Positions 1-4,679 of a stretch of DNA of 7,230 nucleotides are shown piece after piece (position 1 is the first letter of the stretch; every line of letters starts with the position of its first letter). A model generated the notes under the pieces. The model saw only the letters and a program-made list of their open reading frames with translations, did not search any database and was not told where the DNA came from. A program made the translations under genes and the position numbers. The stretch lies in assembly GCA_003452395.1 (NCBI GenBank), contig DMOI01000029.1, forward strand, positions 1-7,230. Reading direction: 5' to 3'. Source of the DNA: Clostridiales bacterium. Its GTDB lineage: Bacteria > Bacillota > Clostridia > Lachnospirales > UBA12420.

Positions 1-543
1 TGTGTGGATTTTCATGGCACACAAACTGCCAAGTAGCTCGTAGTAAGTATCATCATCTATATCTGTAACCATTTCTTCTTCAGGTAGCTTTATTTTTAAT
101 TTATCAAGCATAGAGCCATTTCCATAGTAAGCAAGATTTTCAAGTAGTCGTTCTTCATAAGCATCTAAGTCAGCTGTTCTGCTGTACTCGATGATGTCCC
201 GCAAGATATCTTTACCAAGCTTTGACTCAAGTTTACATTTATCCCTGTAGGCTATAGATTGAATAGAGCTTTCACATAATGTTTCTTTTCCAATAATTTT
301 GAAGTGGTCAGCAACCCCACGATAAGTAATATATTTATTCGATATGTACATCTTCGTTTCAGGTTGTATGATTCGTGTATTGATAACCAAGTCGGTAAAT
401 AAACGCAGTAACTTGATTTGTTGTAGACTTAGATTACGTTTACCTATGTTACCCCAAGGAACATCTGCTATTTCCCCATTGACTAGGAATTCACTGACTA
501 TCTCTTTGACCTGCTTCATAAAGTTGTTTAGTTCATAGTACAT
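1..543 (-). CDS. Hypothetical protein, possible helix-turn-helix (partial, C-terminus outside window)
   Basis: I do not recognise this gene. An open frame of 181 codons runs from an ATG at 543 off the left edge with no stop, so the C-terminus is missing. The start is well supported: GGAGG sits 8 nt upstream and a promoter lies at 582-610. The product begins MYYELNNFMK and is soluble, with no signal peptide or membrane segment. Residues about 73-110 (around RGVADHF, then SSIQSIAYRDKCKLESKLG) look like a helix-turn-helix followed by a basic helix, which would fit a DNA-binding or regulatory role, but this is read by eye only. The part after residue 150 is acidic (PEEEM, DIDDDTYYE). It is a single-gene transcription unit as far as visible, insulated from the upstream DUF1653 gene by the terminator at 627-670. 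Confidence 0.8.
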   Translation of the reverse strand, partial: MYYELNNFMKQVKEIVSEFLVNGEIADVPWGNIGKRNLSLQQIKLLRLFTDLVINTRIIQPETKMYISNKYITYRGVADHFKIIGKETLCESSIQSIAYRDKCKLESKLGKDILRDIIEYSRTADLDAYEERLLENLAYYGNGSMLDKLKIKLPEEEMVTDIDDDTYYELLGSLCAMKIHT

Positions 544-581
544 AAGGCATTCCTCCATTCTTCTTGATTTTGATTTGCTAC

Positions 582-610
582 TATATAATACAATTCGAGT
601 TGAGTTGCAA
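582..610 (-). promoter_or_regulatory. Sigma-A type promoter for the partial gene ending at 1
   Basis: On the minus strand, -35 TTGCAA (605-610) and -10 TATATA (582-587) are separated by 17 nt. The predicted transcript starts about 30 nt before the GGAGG ribosome binding site of the gene beginning at 543. It lies just downstream of the terminator at 627-670, so the gene seems to be transcribed independently. Confidence 0.6.
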
Positions 611-620
611 GTATAAAGAC

Positions 621-670
621 AAAAAAAAGCAGTTATTATATTGTAGTTTCCTACAATATAATAACTGCTT
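621..670 (-). terminator. Intrinsic terminator with perfect 20-bp stem
   Basis: Arms 627-646 and 651-670 are exact reverse complements around a 4-nt loop (GAAA on the minus strand). On the minus strand the right arm runs into a T8 tract (621-628). There is no comparable T tract on the other side, so it ends leftward transcripts, namely that of the DUF1653 gene ending at 765. The stem is longer and more AT-rich than most intrinsic terminators. Confidence 0.85.
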
Positions 671-764
671 CGTATTTATTAATGAGTATAATTATTGTTT
701 TCAATAACAAGAAACCAAACAAACGGTAATCAGATACTTGGCATCCTTAACACTATTAATCCAA

Positions 765-998
765 CTATTCCACTGTTCCTACAAACTCAAACCTTTTAAA
801 TTCTTTTCCCTCACGTACTATTGTTTCGCAAAACATTGTTTTGGGTCTAATCCATAATGCACCGTATTGCATATCTTCGTTATCGTACAATGCCTTATAG
901 ATTACGTATTCCTCTAAGTTTTCACTGTTTTTCGCTATCCCCATTACCTCATACAAATTTCCCTTGAAATGCTTATACTTTCCTAATGCTAATTCCAC
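765..998 (-). CDS. DUF1653 domain protein
   Basis: A 77-residue protein that is almost entirely one DUF1653 domain. Characteristic pieces are GKYKHFKGNLYEVMGIAKNS at the N-terminus, then EEYVIYKALY, GALWIRPKTMF and a C-terminal FKRFEFVG. The family is small, widespread in bacteria and phages, and of unknown biochemical function. It is predicted to be a soluble beta-rich fold. The start codon is GTG at 996-998, preceded by AGGGGGTG about 5 nt upstream. This is the only start that keeps the conserved GKYKHFKG block near the N-terminus. The gene is monocistronic, with its own promoter at 1032-1060 and the terminator at 621-670. Confidence 0.85.
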   Translation of the reverse strand: MELALGKYKHFKGNLYEVMGIAKNSENLEEYVIYKALYDNEDMQYGALWIRPKTMFCETIVREGKEFKRFEFVGTVE

Positions 999-1031
999 TA
1001 TATCACCCCCTAGTAAGCAAAGTCTACTATA

Positions 1032-1060
1032 ATTATACCATAATTTTTATTTAGTTACAA
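1032..1060 (-). promoter_or_regulatory. Promoter of the DUF1653 gene
   Basis: On the minus strand, -35 TTGTAA (1055-1060), a 17-nt spacer and a consensus -10 TATAAT (1032-1037) preceded by TGG (extended -10). It is the best consensus promoter in the window. An 8-bp inverted repeat, CAAAGTCT at 1018-1025 and AGACTTTG at 1084-1091, flanks it and could hold an operator, although 8 bp over this distance may be chance. Confidence 0.75.
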
Positions 1061-1091
1061 TATATAGTGGCAAATTTTTAGTCAGACTTTG

Positions 1092-1250
1092 TATTTTTGT
1101 GATTAACACCCCATATTCCCCTACCCTATACTTTTCTACCCCCAAACAGGTGAAATTGTTAATTGACCCATCAGGTTGCTTTTCTGCCCTATATTAAACA
1201 AACACATAAACCTAATAAACTAAACCACCTCTACCCTACCTTCAAACCAA
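1092..1250. other. Gene-free interval with strand-biased C/G runs
   Basis: I see no plausible gene on either strand. The plus strand is pyrimidine-rich with several C runs: 1109-1112, 1118-1121, 1124-1126 and 1139-1143. CTACCCTA occurs at 1121-1128 and again at 1231-1238. On the minus strand the four G runs fit a loose G-quadruplex pattern with loops of 12, 2 and 5 nt. The interval separates the terminator at 1251-1297 from the promoter at 1032-1060. Confidence 0.4.
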
Positions 1251-1297
1251 ATAATAAAATCACTTGTACCATAAAGGTTTTCAAGTGATTTTATTAT
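1251..1297 (-). terminator. Hairpin terminator after the 119-residue gene
   Basis: A perfect 16-bp inverted repeat (1251-1266 with 1282-1297), plus a possible inner ACC/GGT pairing, 27 nt downstream of the stop codon at 1325. On the minus strand the descending arm is T-rich (GATTTTATTAT) and continues TTGG, giving an imperfect U tract. The plus-strand flank is less T-rich, so leftward termination is favoured. Confidence 0.65.
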
Positions 1298-1324
1298 GCA
1301 TATTCTGCTTATTATATTTTACAA

Positions 1325-1684
1325 CTAGCCCAGCTTTTCTAATATTAGAGTTAGGTCATCTTCAGATTGACAGTCATTTATTAATTTCTTGATTTCTGTT
1401 TTTTTCTTCTTTGTTAGTTTGGCTATATCATCTGTCTTTAGGCTAAACTCATATGCTTTTATAAATATTGTATACCAGCTAAACAAAGTTGCTAACAGGT
1501 ACTTATTACAGTCAATGCCTTTTTCTAAATTCATGCGTGCTTCTAACATATCACAAAGGACTTCATTTATTACACGGTAGTAGTTTAAAATTGCCACTAG
1601 TCTTTCTTTCGTATCCTCTTTGCTAAAAATATTAGTATACATTAGTCCCTTTATGGCACTAACTAATTCAGCTTGATTTATCAT
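1325..1684 (-). CDS. Hypothetical helical protein, 119 aa
   Basis: I do not recognise this gene. The ATG at 1682-1684 has AAAGGGG 10 nt upstream and the frame ends in TAG. The 119-residue product looks all-helical. Residues about 61-78 (KYLLATLFSWYTIFIKAY) are strongly hydrophobic apart from one Lys and could be a buried or membrane-associated helix. Residues 91-100 form a lysine-rich patch (TKKKKTEIKK), followed by an acidic tail (QSEDD). No catalytic motif is visible. It lies 58 nt downstream of the decayed gene ending at 1743 and is probably transcribed from the promoter at 2123-2151. It is followed by the terminator at 1251-1297. Intact frame, ribosome binding site and terminator support a real gene; the function is unknown. 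Confidence 0.75.
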   Translation of the reverse strand: MINQAELVSAIKGLMYTNIFSKEDTKERLVAILNYYRVINEVLCDMLEARMNLEKGIDCNKYLLATLFSWYTIFIKAYEFSLKTDDIAKLTKKKKTEIKKLINDCQSEDDLTLILEKLG

Positions 1685-1742
1685 TGGTCTTTCGCCCCTT
1701 TACTAAAGATTAGTTTATTTTTGAAATGTGGCTTTTTGTTTC

Positions 1743-2056
1743 TTACTTGTTATCTTCCACCTCTACTTTCGTCCTATTAAATATTACAGGAGTACCAAAA
1801 AAGGTACTCCCACATTCAAATCCTTATTCACTTTCAAATCATATTTCAAAACTTGTTGATGATTTTAACGCCATATACCCCATATCGTCAAGCAAATTAT
1901 ATAAAATATTTTCAACTTTTTATTCTACTATTACTTGCTTATCCATGATATTACCTACTCTTACAAATTCTTCACTAGTTATAGTTTACATTCTCATCGC
2001 ATCCATCCGACCATCCGCTTGTTACTGTTTTTATCTTTTAAGATTACTTTAGTCAT
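1743..2056 (-). pseudogene. Probable decayed gene with in-frame stops and a frameshift
   Basis: Starting at ATG 2054-2056 the minus strand reads MTKVILKDKNSNKRMVGWM and then stops. One base away the reading continues in another frame to TAA at 1743-1745, with protein-like segments (SEEFVRVGNIMDKQVIVE, then VENILYNLLDDMGYMALKSS, then FGTPVIFNRTKVEVEDNK). These are broken by stops at 1986-1988 (TAA), 1920-1922 (TAA), 1839-1841 (TGA) and 1824-1826 (TAA). The three TAA stops could each be a C-to-T change of CAA. A promoter lies just upstream at 2123-2151 and the next gene begins 58 nt downstream, as expected for a former operon member. However, four stops in about 105 codons is not far below chance for such AT-rich DNA, and no family is recognised, so the call rests on the look of the translated segments. 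Confidence 0.42.
1789..1810. repeat. Perfect 8-bp inverted repeat with A6/T6 loop
   Basis: GGAGTACC (1789-1796) and GGTACTCC (1803-1810) are exact reverse complements around a six-base homopolymer loop. The hairpin is GC-richer than its surroundings, but no T tract follows on either strand. It lies inside the putative decayed gene and may be a coincidence of its codons. Confidence 0.5.
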
Positions 2057-2122
2057 TATCCTAGATTTGCTTTAGTAGTATGTATCTTAGTATCTTTTTT
2101 TCTTCTATTTTAGGAGAGCTAC

Positions 2123-2151
2123 TATATATTCAACTCCACGCTTCTTTTCAA
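2123..2151 (-). promoter_or_regulatory. Candidate promoter for the decayed gene and the 119-residue gene
   Basis: On the minus strand, -35 TTGAAA (2146-2151), a 17-nt spacer and -10 TATATA (2123-2128), downstream of the recombinase stop at 2209. It reads toward the ATG at 2056. The sequence around the -10 (TATATAGTAGC) matches that of the promoter at 582-610. Confidence 0.5.
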
Positions 2152-2173
2152 GTTGTTGAGTGTTGGAGTGAAT
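2128..2173. repeat. Imperfect inverted repeat overlapping a promoter
   Basis: ATTCA-A-CTCCA (2128-2138, one bulged A) is the reverse complement of TGGAGTGAAT (2164-2173). The arms bracket the -35 and spacer of the candidate promoter, 36 nt beyond the recombinase stop codon. It could be an operator, a recombinase site or a weak transcript-end hairpin. No T tract follows it on the minus strand, so I do not call it a terminator. Confidence 0.4.
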
Positions 2174-2208
2174 GTATAGTGGTATGGACTTAGTGTTTTC
2201 TTATTTTA

Positions 2209-2805
2209 CTAATTGTTAAAATAAATAGTTTGACTGTCCTCAAACTCCTTAACTCTACGATAGAAGGTGTTGGGTGACAGTCCCAATATCTTCATAGCAT
2301 CCTTCGCAGTGATAGACTTGTCAACCTTCCACTGCTGATAAACCTTCTCAAATGCCCTTTTGTCAGGTATTATCTTATTTCTCCCCTTGTACACACCTTT
2401 CTCTTTTGCTATCGCAATTCCCTCGGCTTGTCTTCGTTTTAGTTGTTCACGCTCTAACTGGGCAAAAGCGGCGATTATTGTAACTATGGCACGCCCAACT
2501 TCATTTGAAGTGTCAATGTTTTCTTTGAGTGATACAAATTTCACTTTCATTGATTCCAGTTTTTCTAATAAGTATAAAAAGTCTTTAGTTGAACGACTTA
2601 AACGAGATATCGACTCAACTACTAATACGTCATCAGGTCTCAAAAAGCTCATTAAATCTTGTAGTACTGGTCTATCTGTTATATTTTTACCGCTCTCTTT
2701 CTCAACATATATGTACCTCTCATCAATTCCCTGCTCTCTCATCATAACCATTTGTCTATCCTCATTCTGTGAGGTCGAACTTATTCTGACATACGCACAT
2801 CGCAT
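2209..2805 (-). CDS. Serine recombinase, resolvase/invertase family
   Basis: A 198-residue enzyme of the small serine recombinase family, which cuts and rejoins DNA at paired sites through a phosphoserine link. The order is an N-terminal catalytic domain (residues 1-100), the long E-helix (about 104-137, including QLEREQLKRR) and a C-terminal helix-turn-helix (about 164-186, SITAKDAMKILGLSPNTFYR). Visible active-site residues are Arg7 and Ser9 in YVRISS, Arg45 in TDRP, and Arg68 and Arg71 in SRLSRS, so it should be active. Length is typical of resolvases and invertases; the sequence alone does not separate resolution from inversion. The ATG at 2803-2805 has only a weak AGG upstream and lies inside the end of the preceding gene, which suggests translational coupling. 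Confidence 0.92.
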   Translation of the reverse strand: MRCAYVRISSTSQNEDRQMVMMREQGIDERYIYVEKESGKNITDRPVLQDLMSFLRPDDVLVVESISRLSRSTKDFLYLLEKLESMKVKFVSLKENIDTSNEVGRAIVTIIAAFAQLEREQLKRRQAEGIAIAKEKGVYKGRNKIIPDKRAFEKVYQQWKVDKSITAKDAMKILGLSPNTFYRRVKEFEDSQTIYFNN

Positions 2806-3194
2806 TCGACATCGCCTACTTCCTCTTTTGTCTTTACTAAACGCTTTGTTATATTAGATAGTATCCGTATCATTTCAATACAATCCCTACTCCAGCTATT
2901 AAAGGTATCAATATTCTCCTTTACTGCTATAAATCGTAGCCCTTTGGTATTGATGACGTCTATAATTTCTATTAGCTCTGATATATCGTCAATAACCAGT
3001 CTTTCTAATTTATCAACAATAAGAACATCTCTTTTTTCCATTGTACATAGCTTTTTATAAAGCAGAGTCTTATCCTTACTACCTAATGGTGTGGGGTCAT
3101 AGTATGTTTCATCAACATCCAGTTTCATCATTATTTTCTCTTGTTCATCTGTAGTGGAATAACCCAATATTCCCCTGACTAAACCATATTTCAT
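2781..3194 (-). CDS. Degenerate serine recombinase paralogue lacking the catalytic serine and DNA-binding domain
   Basis: A 137-residue protein that aligns along its length with the first 120 or so residues of the downstream recombinase. MKYGLVR matches MRCAYVR, RDVLIVDKLERL matches DDVLVVESISRL, and VKENIDT matches LKENIDT. Arg7 and Arg65 (the Arg68 equivalent) are kept. The Ser9/Ser10 positions are Ile9/Leu10, Arg45 is Lys42 and Arg71 is Ile68, so catalysis is not expected. It ends after the E-helix region and has no helix-turn-helix. The ATG at 3192-3194 is chosen over the in-frame TTG at 3207-3209 because GGAGG lies 8 nt before it and the TTG overlaps that site. It overlaps the active gene by 25 nt in another frame. 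It could be a regulatory or heterodimer partner, or a decaying duplicate with an intact frame. Confidence 0.82.
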   Translation of the reverse strand: MKYGLVRGILGYSTTDEQEKIMMKLDVDETYYDPTPLGSKDKTLLYKKLCTMEKRDVLIVDKLERLVIDDISELIEIIDVINTKGLRFIAVKENIDTFNSWSRDCIEMIRILSNITKRLVKTKEEVGDVECDVRMSE

Positions 3195-3257
3195 AGTGTA
3201 TCCCTCCAATTATTATTTTGTAGTGTTTCAAAAAGCTCATCTTGCCATTTTGACATA

Positions 3258-3273
3258 TATACCCGAGGGTATA
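3258..3273. repeat. 16-bp palindrome with a central GA dinucleotide
   Basis: TATACCC-GA-GGGTATA: 7-bp perfect arms around a 2-bp centre, 64 nt upstream of the degenerate recombinase start. Small serine recombinases cut with a 2-bp stagger at the centre of a dyad, so this is a candidate crossover site or operator. The site also falls inside the putative broken coding frame, where it could be accidental. Confidence 0.5.
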
Positions 3274-3342
3274 CACCATAGGATAATACTATATTCAGTA
3301 CATTCCCTATTCTTTTTATGTCATTAGAGTCCTTTCGAATAT

Positions 3343-3356
3343 CTGAAATATTTCAG
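3343..3356. repeat. Perfect 14-bp palindrome
   Basis: CTGAAATATTTCAG is its own reverse complement. It lies about 150 nt upstream of the degenerate recombinase start, in the recombinase leader region. It may be a dimeric-protein binding site or chance in AT-rich DNA. It also coincides with the junction of the two frames of the putative broken gene. Confidence 0.45.
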
Positions 3357-3402
3357 TTACACTATCTAATCCTATTGACGTAGTTTTAGAGGCTTTCGTG
3401 AC

Positions 3403-3411
3403 TTTATACCA
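3403..3411 (-). promoter_or_regulatory. Weak candidate extended -10 promoter for the recombinase operon
   Basis: TGGTATAAA on the minus strand resembles an extended -10. There is no recognisable -35 at the expected distance (an A-rich stretch instead). It is the best promoter-like element I can find between the terminator at 3453-3488 and the recombinase genes. Confidence 0.25.
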
Positions 3412-3449
3412 ACCGCTCTAAATCTTTTTTTATCAGCCTCACCTCAACC

Positions 3450-3488
3450 AAAAAAGCACAGGCATTTTTAGACTCATGCCTGTGCTTT
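3450..3488 (-). terminator. Intrinsic terminator of the helicase-methyltransferase operon
   Basis: A 13-bp perfect stem, AAAGCACAGGCAT (3476-3488 on the minus strand) pairing with 3453-3465, around a 10-nt loop. On the minus strand it runs into a T6 tract. The GC-rich stem and U tract make this a convincing terminator, 45 nt beyond the stop of the 44-codon ORF. Confidence 0.85.
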
Positions 3489-3532
3489 CTCTCTAATATT
3501 TATGATTCCCTTTCTTCTCGGTACTACTATTC

Positions 3533-3667
3533 TTATTTTATGCTCTTCCCTTTAAAAAGTGGGATATCGGGATATTTTATGCCACTTCCTTTATTCATAG
3601 TGGCTCCCACCATTTTTATGTGGGAGTTAAAGTGAGAGTTTATCCCAGTCTCTTTCGGGATATCCAT
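3533..3667 (-). CDS. Small hypothetical protein, 44 aa, coupled to the methyltransferase
   Basis: An ATG at 3665-3667 begins two bases after the methyltransferase stop codon, with AGGA about 7 nt upstream, and runs 44 codons to TAA at 3533. The product begins MDIPKETGINSHFNSHIK, ends DIPLFKGKSIK, and is basic and hydrophilic with no membrane segment. I do not recognise it. Position, ribosome binding site and the terminator 45 nt downstream suggest the last gene of the operon. The DNA is also rich in short repeats: ATATCCC occurs three times on the minus strand, hairpins form at 3604-3626 and 3641-3662, and AAGTGG/CCACTT arms lie at 3557-3587. A structured untranslated region is therefore the main alternative. 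Confidence 0.5.
   Translation of the reverse strand: MDIPKETGINSHFNSHIKMVGATMNKGSGIKYPDIPLFKGKSIK
3604..3626. repeat. Hairpin within the 44-codon ORF
   Basis: CTCCCAC (3604-3610) and GTGGGAG (3620-3626) form a GC-rich 7-bp stem with a 9-nt loop. A second hairpin, TATCCC (3641-3646) with GGGATA (3657-3662), lies just after the ORF start. Neither has a T tract, so they are not terminators. They could influence mRNA stability or translation. Confidence 0.5.
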
Positions 3668-3669
3668 GT

Positions 3670-4599
3670 TTATTTCCTATTAATCCATAAAAACTCCTCT
3701 TTCTGCGTATCTTTTCCACTTGATGACAAATGTACCTTTCCTAATGATACTTTTCTCCACCCCGCTTCTTCTAACGGCTTGTAATCGTCACAGCCGTATT
3801 GAGCTGGGTCATACCCCGATAGCACCACGACCGCTTCAACCTTTAGTAGTAACTGCACCATTTTTTTATGGTCTTCTCTTGTCATTTCATATGGATACAC
3901 CTTTATAGCCCCTTTATGATAACTTGGATCCAAATATACTATAGCATTTTTCATATGTTTTATCCCTGTCAGCACTTTTTCCATTCTTTCATTAACTATT
4001 TTCGTGTTTTGAAGTGTATCCGTGCATCCTGCAATTCTGTCAATCTGCTTATAATATGTTTCCACGGCTTCCTCTCTGTCTTCACTGTTTTTTTCCTCTG
4101 CATAGCTCATTTTAAAATCTTTCATATTTGCATTCCAACTTTGCATGACTGCTATATATGTATATACGGCACTGCTCAATATATCTAGATTAGTATTATT
4201 CATATTTTCTTTTGCATATTTAAACATTTCTTTATTGTATGGCATCTTTTTTAGTACAGATATTAGAACTTTACACATTTTCTCCTCTTTAACGCATTCA
4301 AACAACCTACAAAGTCCAACACTATAGTCATTGTATAGCTTACCTTTAAATATTGCATCAGGTACATTTAAAAGTACACGCGCACCACCACCACAAAGTT
4401 CAGCGAGCCTATCACACTGGTACTCCTTGGCTATCCTACAAATTTCATCAATAATTATAGGTGCAAGCCCATTTTTACCTCCATAGTATCTTATTATACA
4501 TCTAAGCATATCTATTTCTCTCTTATAAGTTATCAAGTGTTGTGGCTTATATTTTTTTAATGATACTCCTTTACTGGATTTGCAATCATATCTTATCAT
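3670..4599 (-). CDS. D12-class (Dam-like) N6-adenine DNA methyltransferase, orphan
   Basis: A 309-residue protein with the D12 methyltransferase layout, predicted to transfer a methyl group from S-adenosylmethionine to adenine N6 in DNA. In order: RYYGGKNGLAP (37-47, the family's N-terminal YYGGK block), ELCGGGARVLLN (67-78, the motif I cofactor loop), YNDYS (89-93), a likely target-recognition region (about 95-205), VYLDPSY (221-227, motif IV), VVVLSGYD (257-264) and EFLWIN (302-307). Motif IV is DPSY rather than the usual DPPY, which may affect activity. The start has AAAGGGGAGA just upstream. Met31 is nearer the conserved block but lacks a good ribosome binding site, so a 30-residue N-terminal extension is likely. 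No restriction enzyme is adjacent, so this is an orphan, as is common in phages and plasmids. Confidence 0.88.
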   Translation of the reverse strand: MIRYDCKSSKGVSLKKYKPQHLITYKREIDMLRCIIRYYGGKNGLAPIIIDEICRIAKEYQCDRLAELCGGGARVLLNVPDAIFKGKLYNDYSVGLCRLFECVKEEKMCKVLISVLKKMPYNKEMFKYAKENMNNTNLDILSSAVYTYIAVMQSWNANMKDFKMSYAEEKNSEDREEAVETYYKQIDRIAGCTDTLQNTKIVNERMEKVLTGIKHMKNAIVYLDPSYHKGAIKVYPYEMTREDHKKMVQLLLKVEAVVVLSGYDPAQYGCDDYKPLEEAGWRKVSLGKVHLSSSGKDTQKEEFLWINRK

Positions 4600-4640
4600 A
4601 AAAATCTCCCCTTTCTTTATGTTGAATTTTATTTTTCACA

Positions 4641-4671
4641 GTCCACCTTCTGCAAGCTTAAGAAGGTAGAC
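4641..4671 (-). promoter_or_regulatory. Intergenic stem-loop between the ATPase and methyltransferase genes
   Basis: On the minus strand GTCTACCTTCT and AGAAGGTGGAC form an 11-bp stem with one possible T-G wobble and a 9-nt loop, 9 nt past the stop of the ATPase gene. No U tract follows, so a full terminator is unlikely. It may protect the upstream message or set the ratio of the two products. Confidence 0.55.
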
Positions 4672-4679
4672 GGTGCTTC

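Larger units (their letters stand above)
3191..3417 (-). pseudogene. Probable frameshifted gene fragment upstream of the recombinases
   Basis: Two consecutive open stretches on the minus strand read like one protein broken by a frameshift. The first (3417 to about 3345) includes YKVTKASKTTSIGLDSVTE. The second is open for 53 codons from 3352 and includes SDIRKDSNDIKRIGNVLNIV and MSKWQDELFETLQNNN, ending with TGA at 3191-3193. That stop overlaps the ATG of the degenerate recombinase as ATGA, a common coupling arrangement in bacterial operons. No start codon with a ribosome binding site is visible for the first stretch, so the 5' end may be lost. A further short stretch in a third frame (GTG at 3440, then RLIKKDLERLV) could be an earlier piece. 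No family is recognised. The alternative is a noncoding leader containing the palindromes at 3258 and 3343. Confidence 0.42.

Noticed and set aside
1726..2052. Plus-strand open frame of 108 codons
   Set aside because: No ribosome binding site precedes its ATG, the product is Ser/Leu-rich with an odd composition, and it lies opposite a more protein-like minus-strand reading. It is most likely a shadow frame.
1743..2056. Stop-codon reassignment (TAA or TGA read as an amino acid)
   Set aside because: All other genes in the window use TAA, TAG and TGA as ordinary stops, so decay or chance explains the internal stops better.
2209..2805. Large serine integrase or transposase
   Set aside because: At 198 residues with a single C-terminal helix-turn-helix it lacks the recombinase and zinc-ribbon domains of large serine integrases.
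2360..2857. Plus-strand open frame of 165 codons opposite the recombinases
   Set aside because: It is antisense to the clearly recognisable serine recombinase and has no recognisable motifs.
3195..3209. TTG start at 3207-3209 for the degenerate recombinase
   Set aside because: The TTG overlaps the GGAGG site that serves the ATG at 3194, and the ATG start aligns residue by residue with the start of the active recombinase.
3868..4188. Plus-strand open frame of 106 codons opposite the methyltransferase
   Set aside because: Antisense shadow of the D12 methyltransferase; Phe/Ile/His-rich composition and no ribosome binding site.
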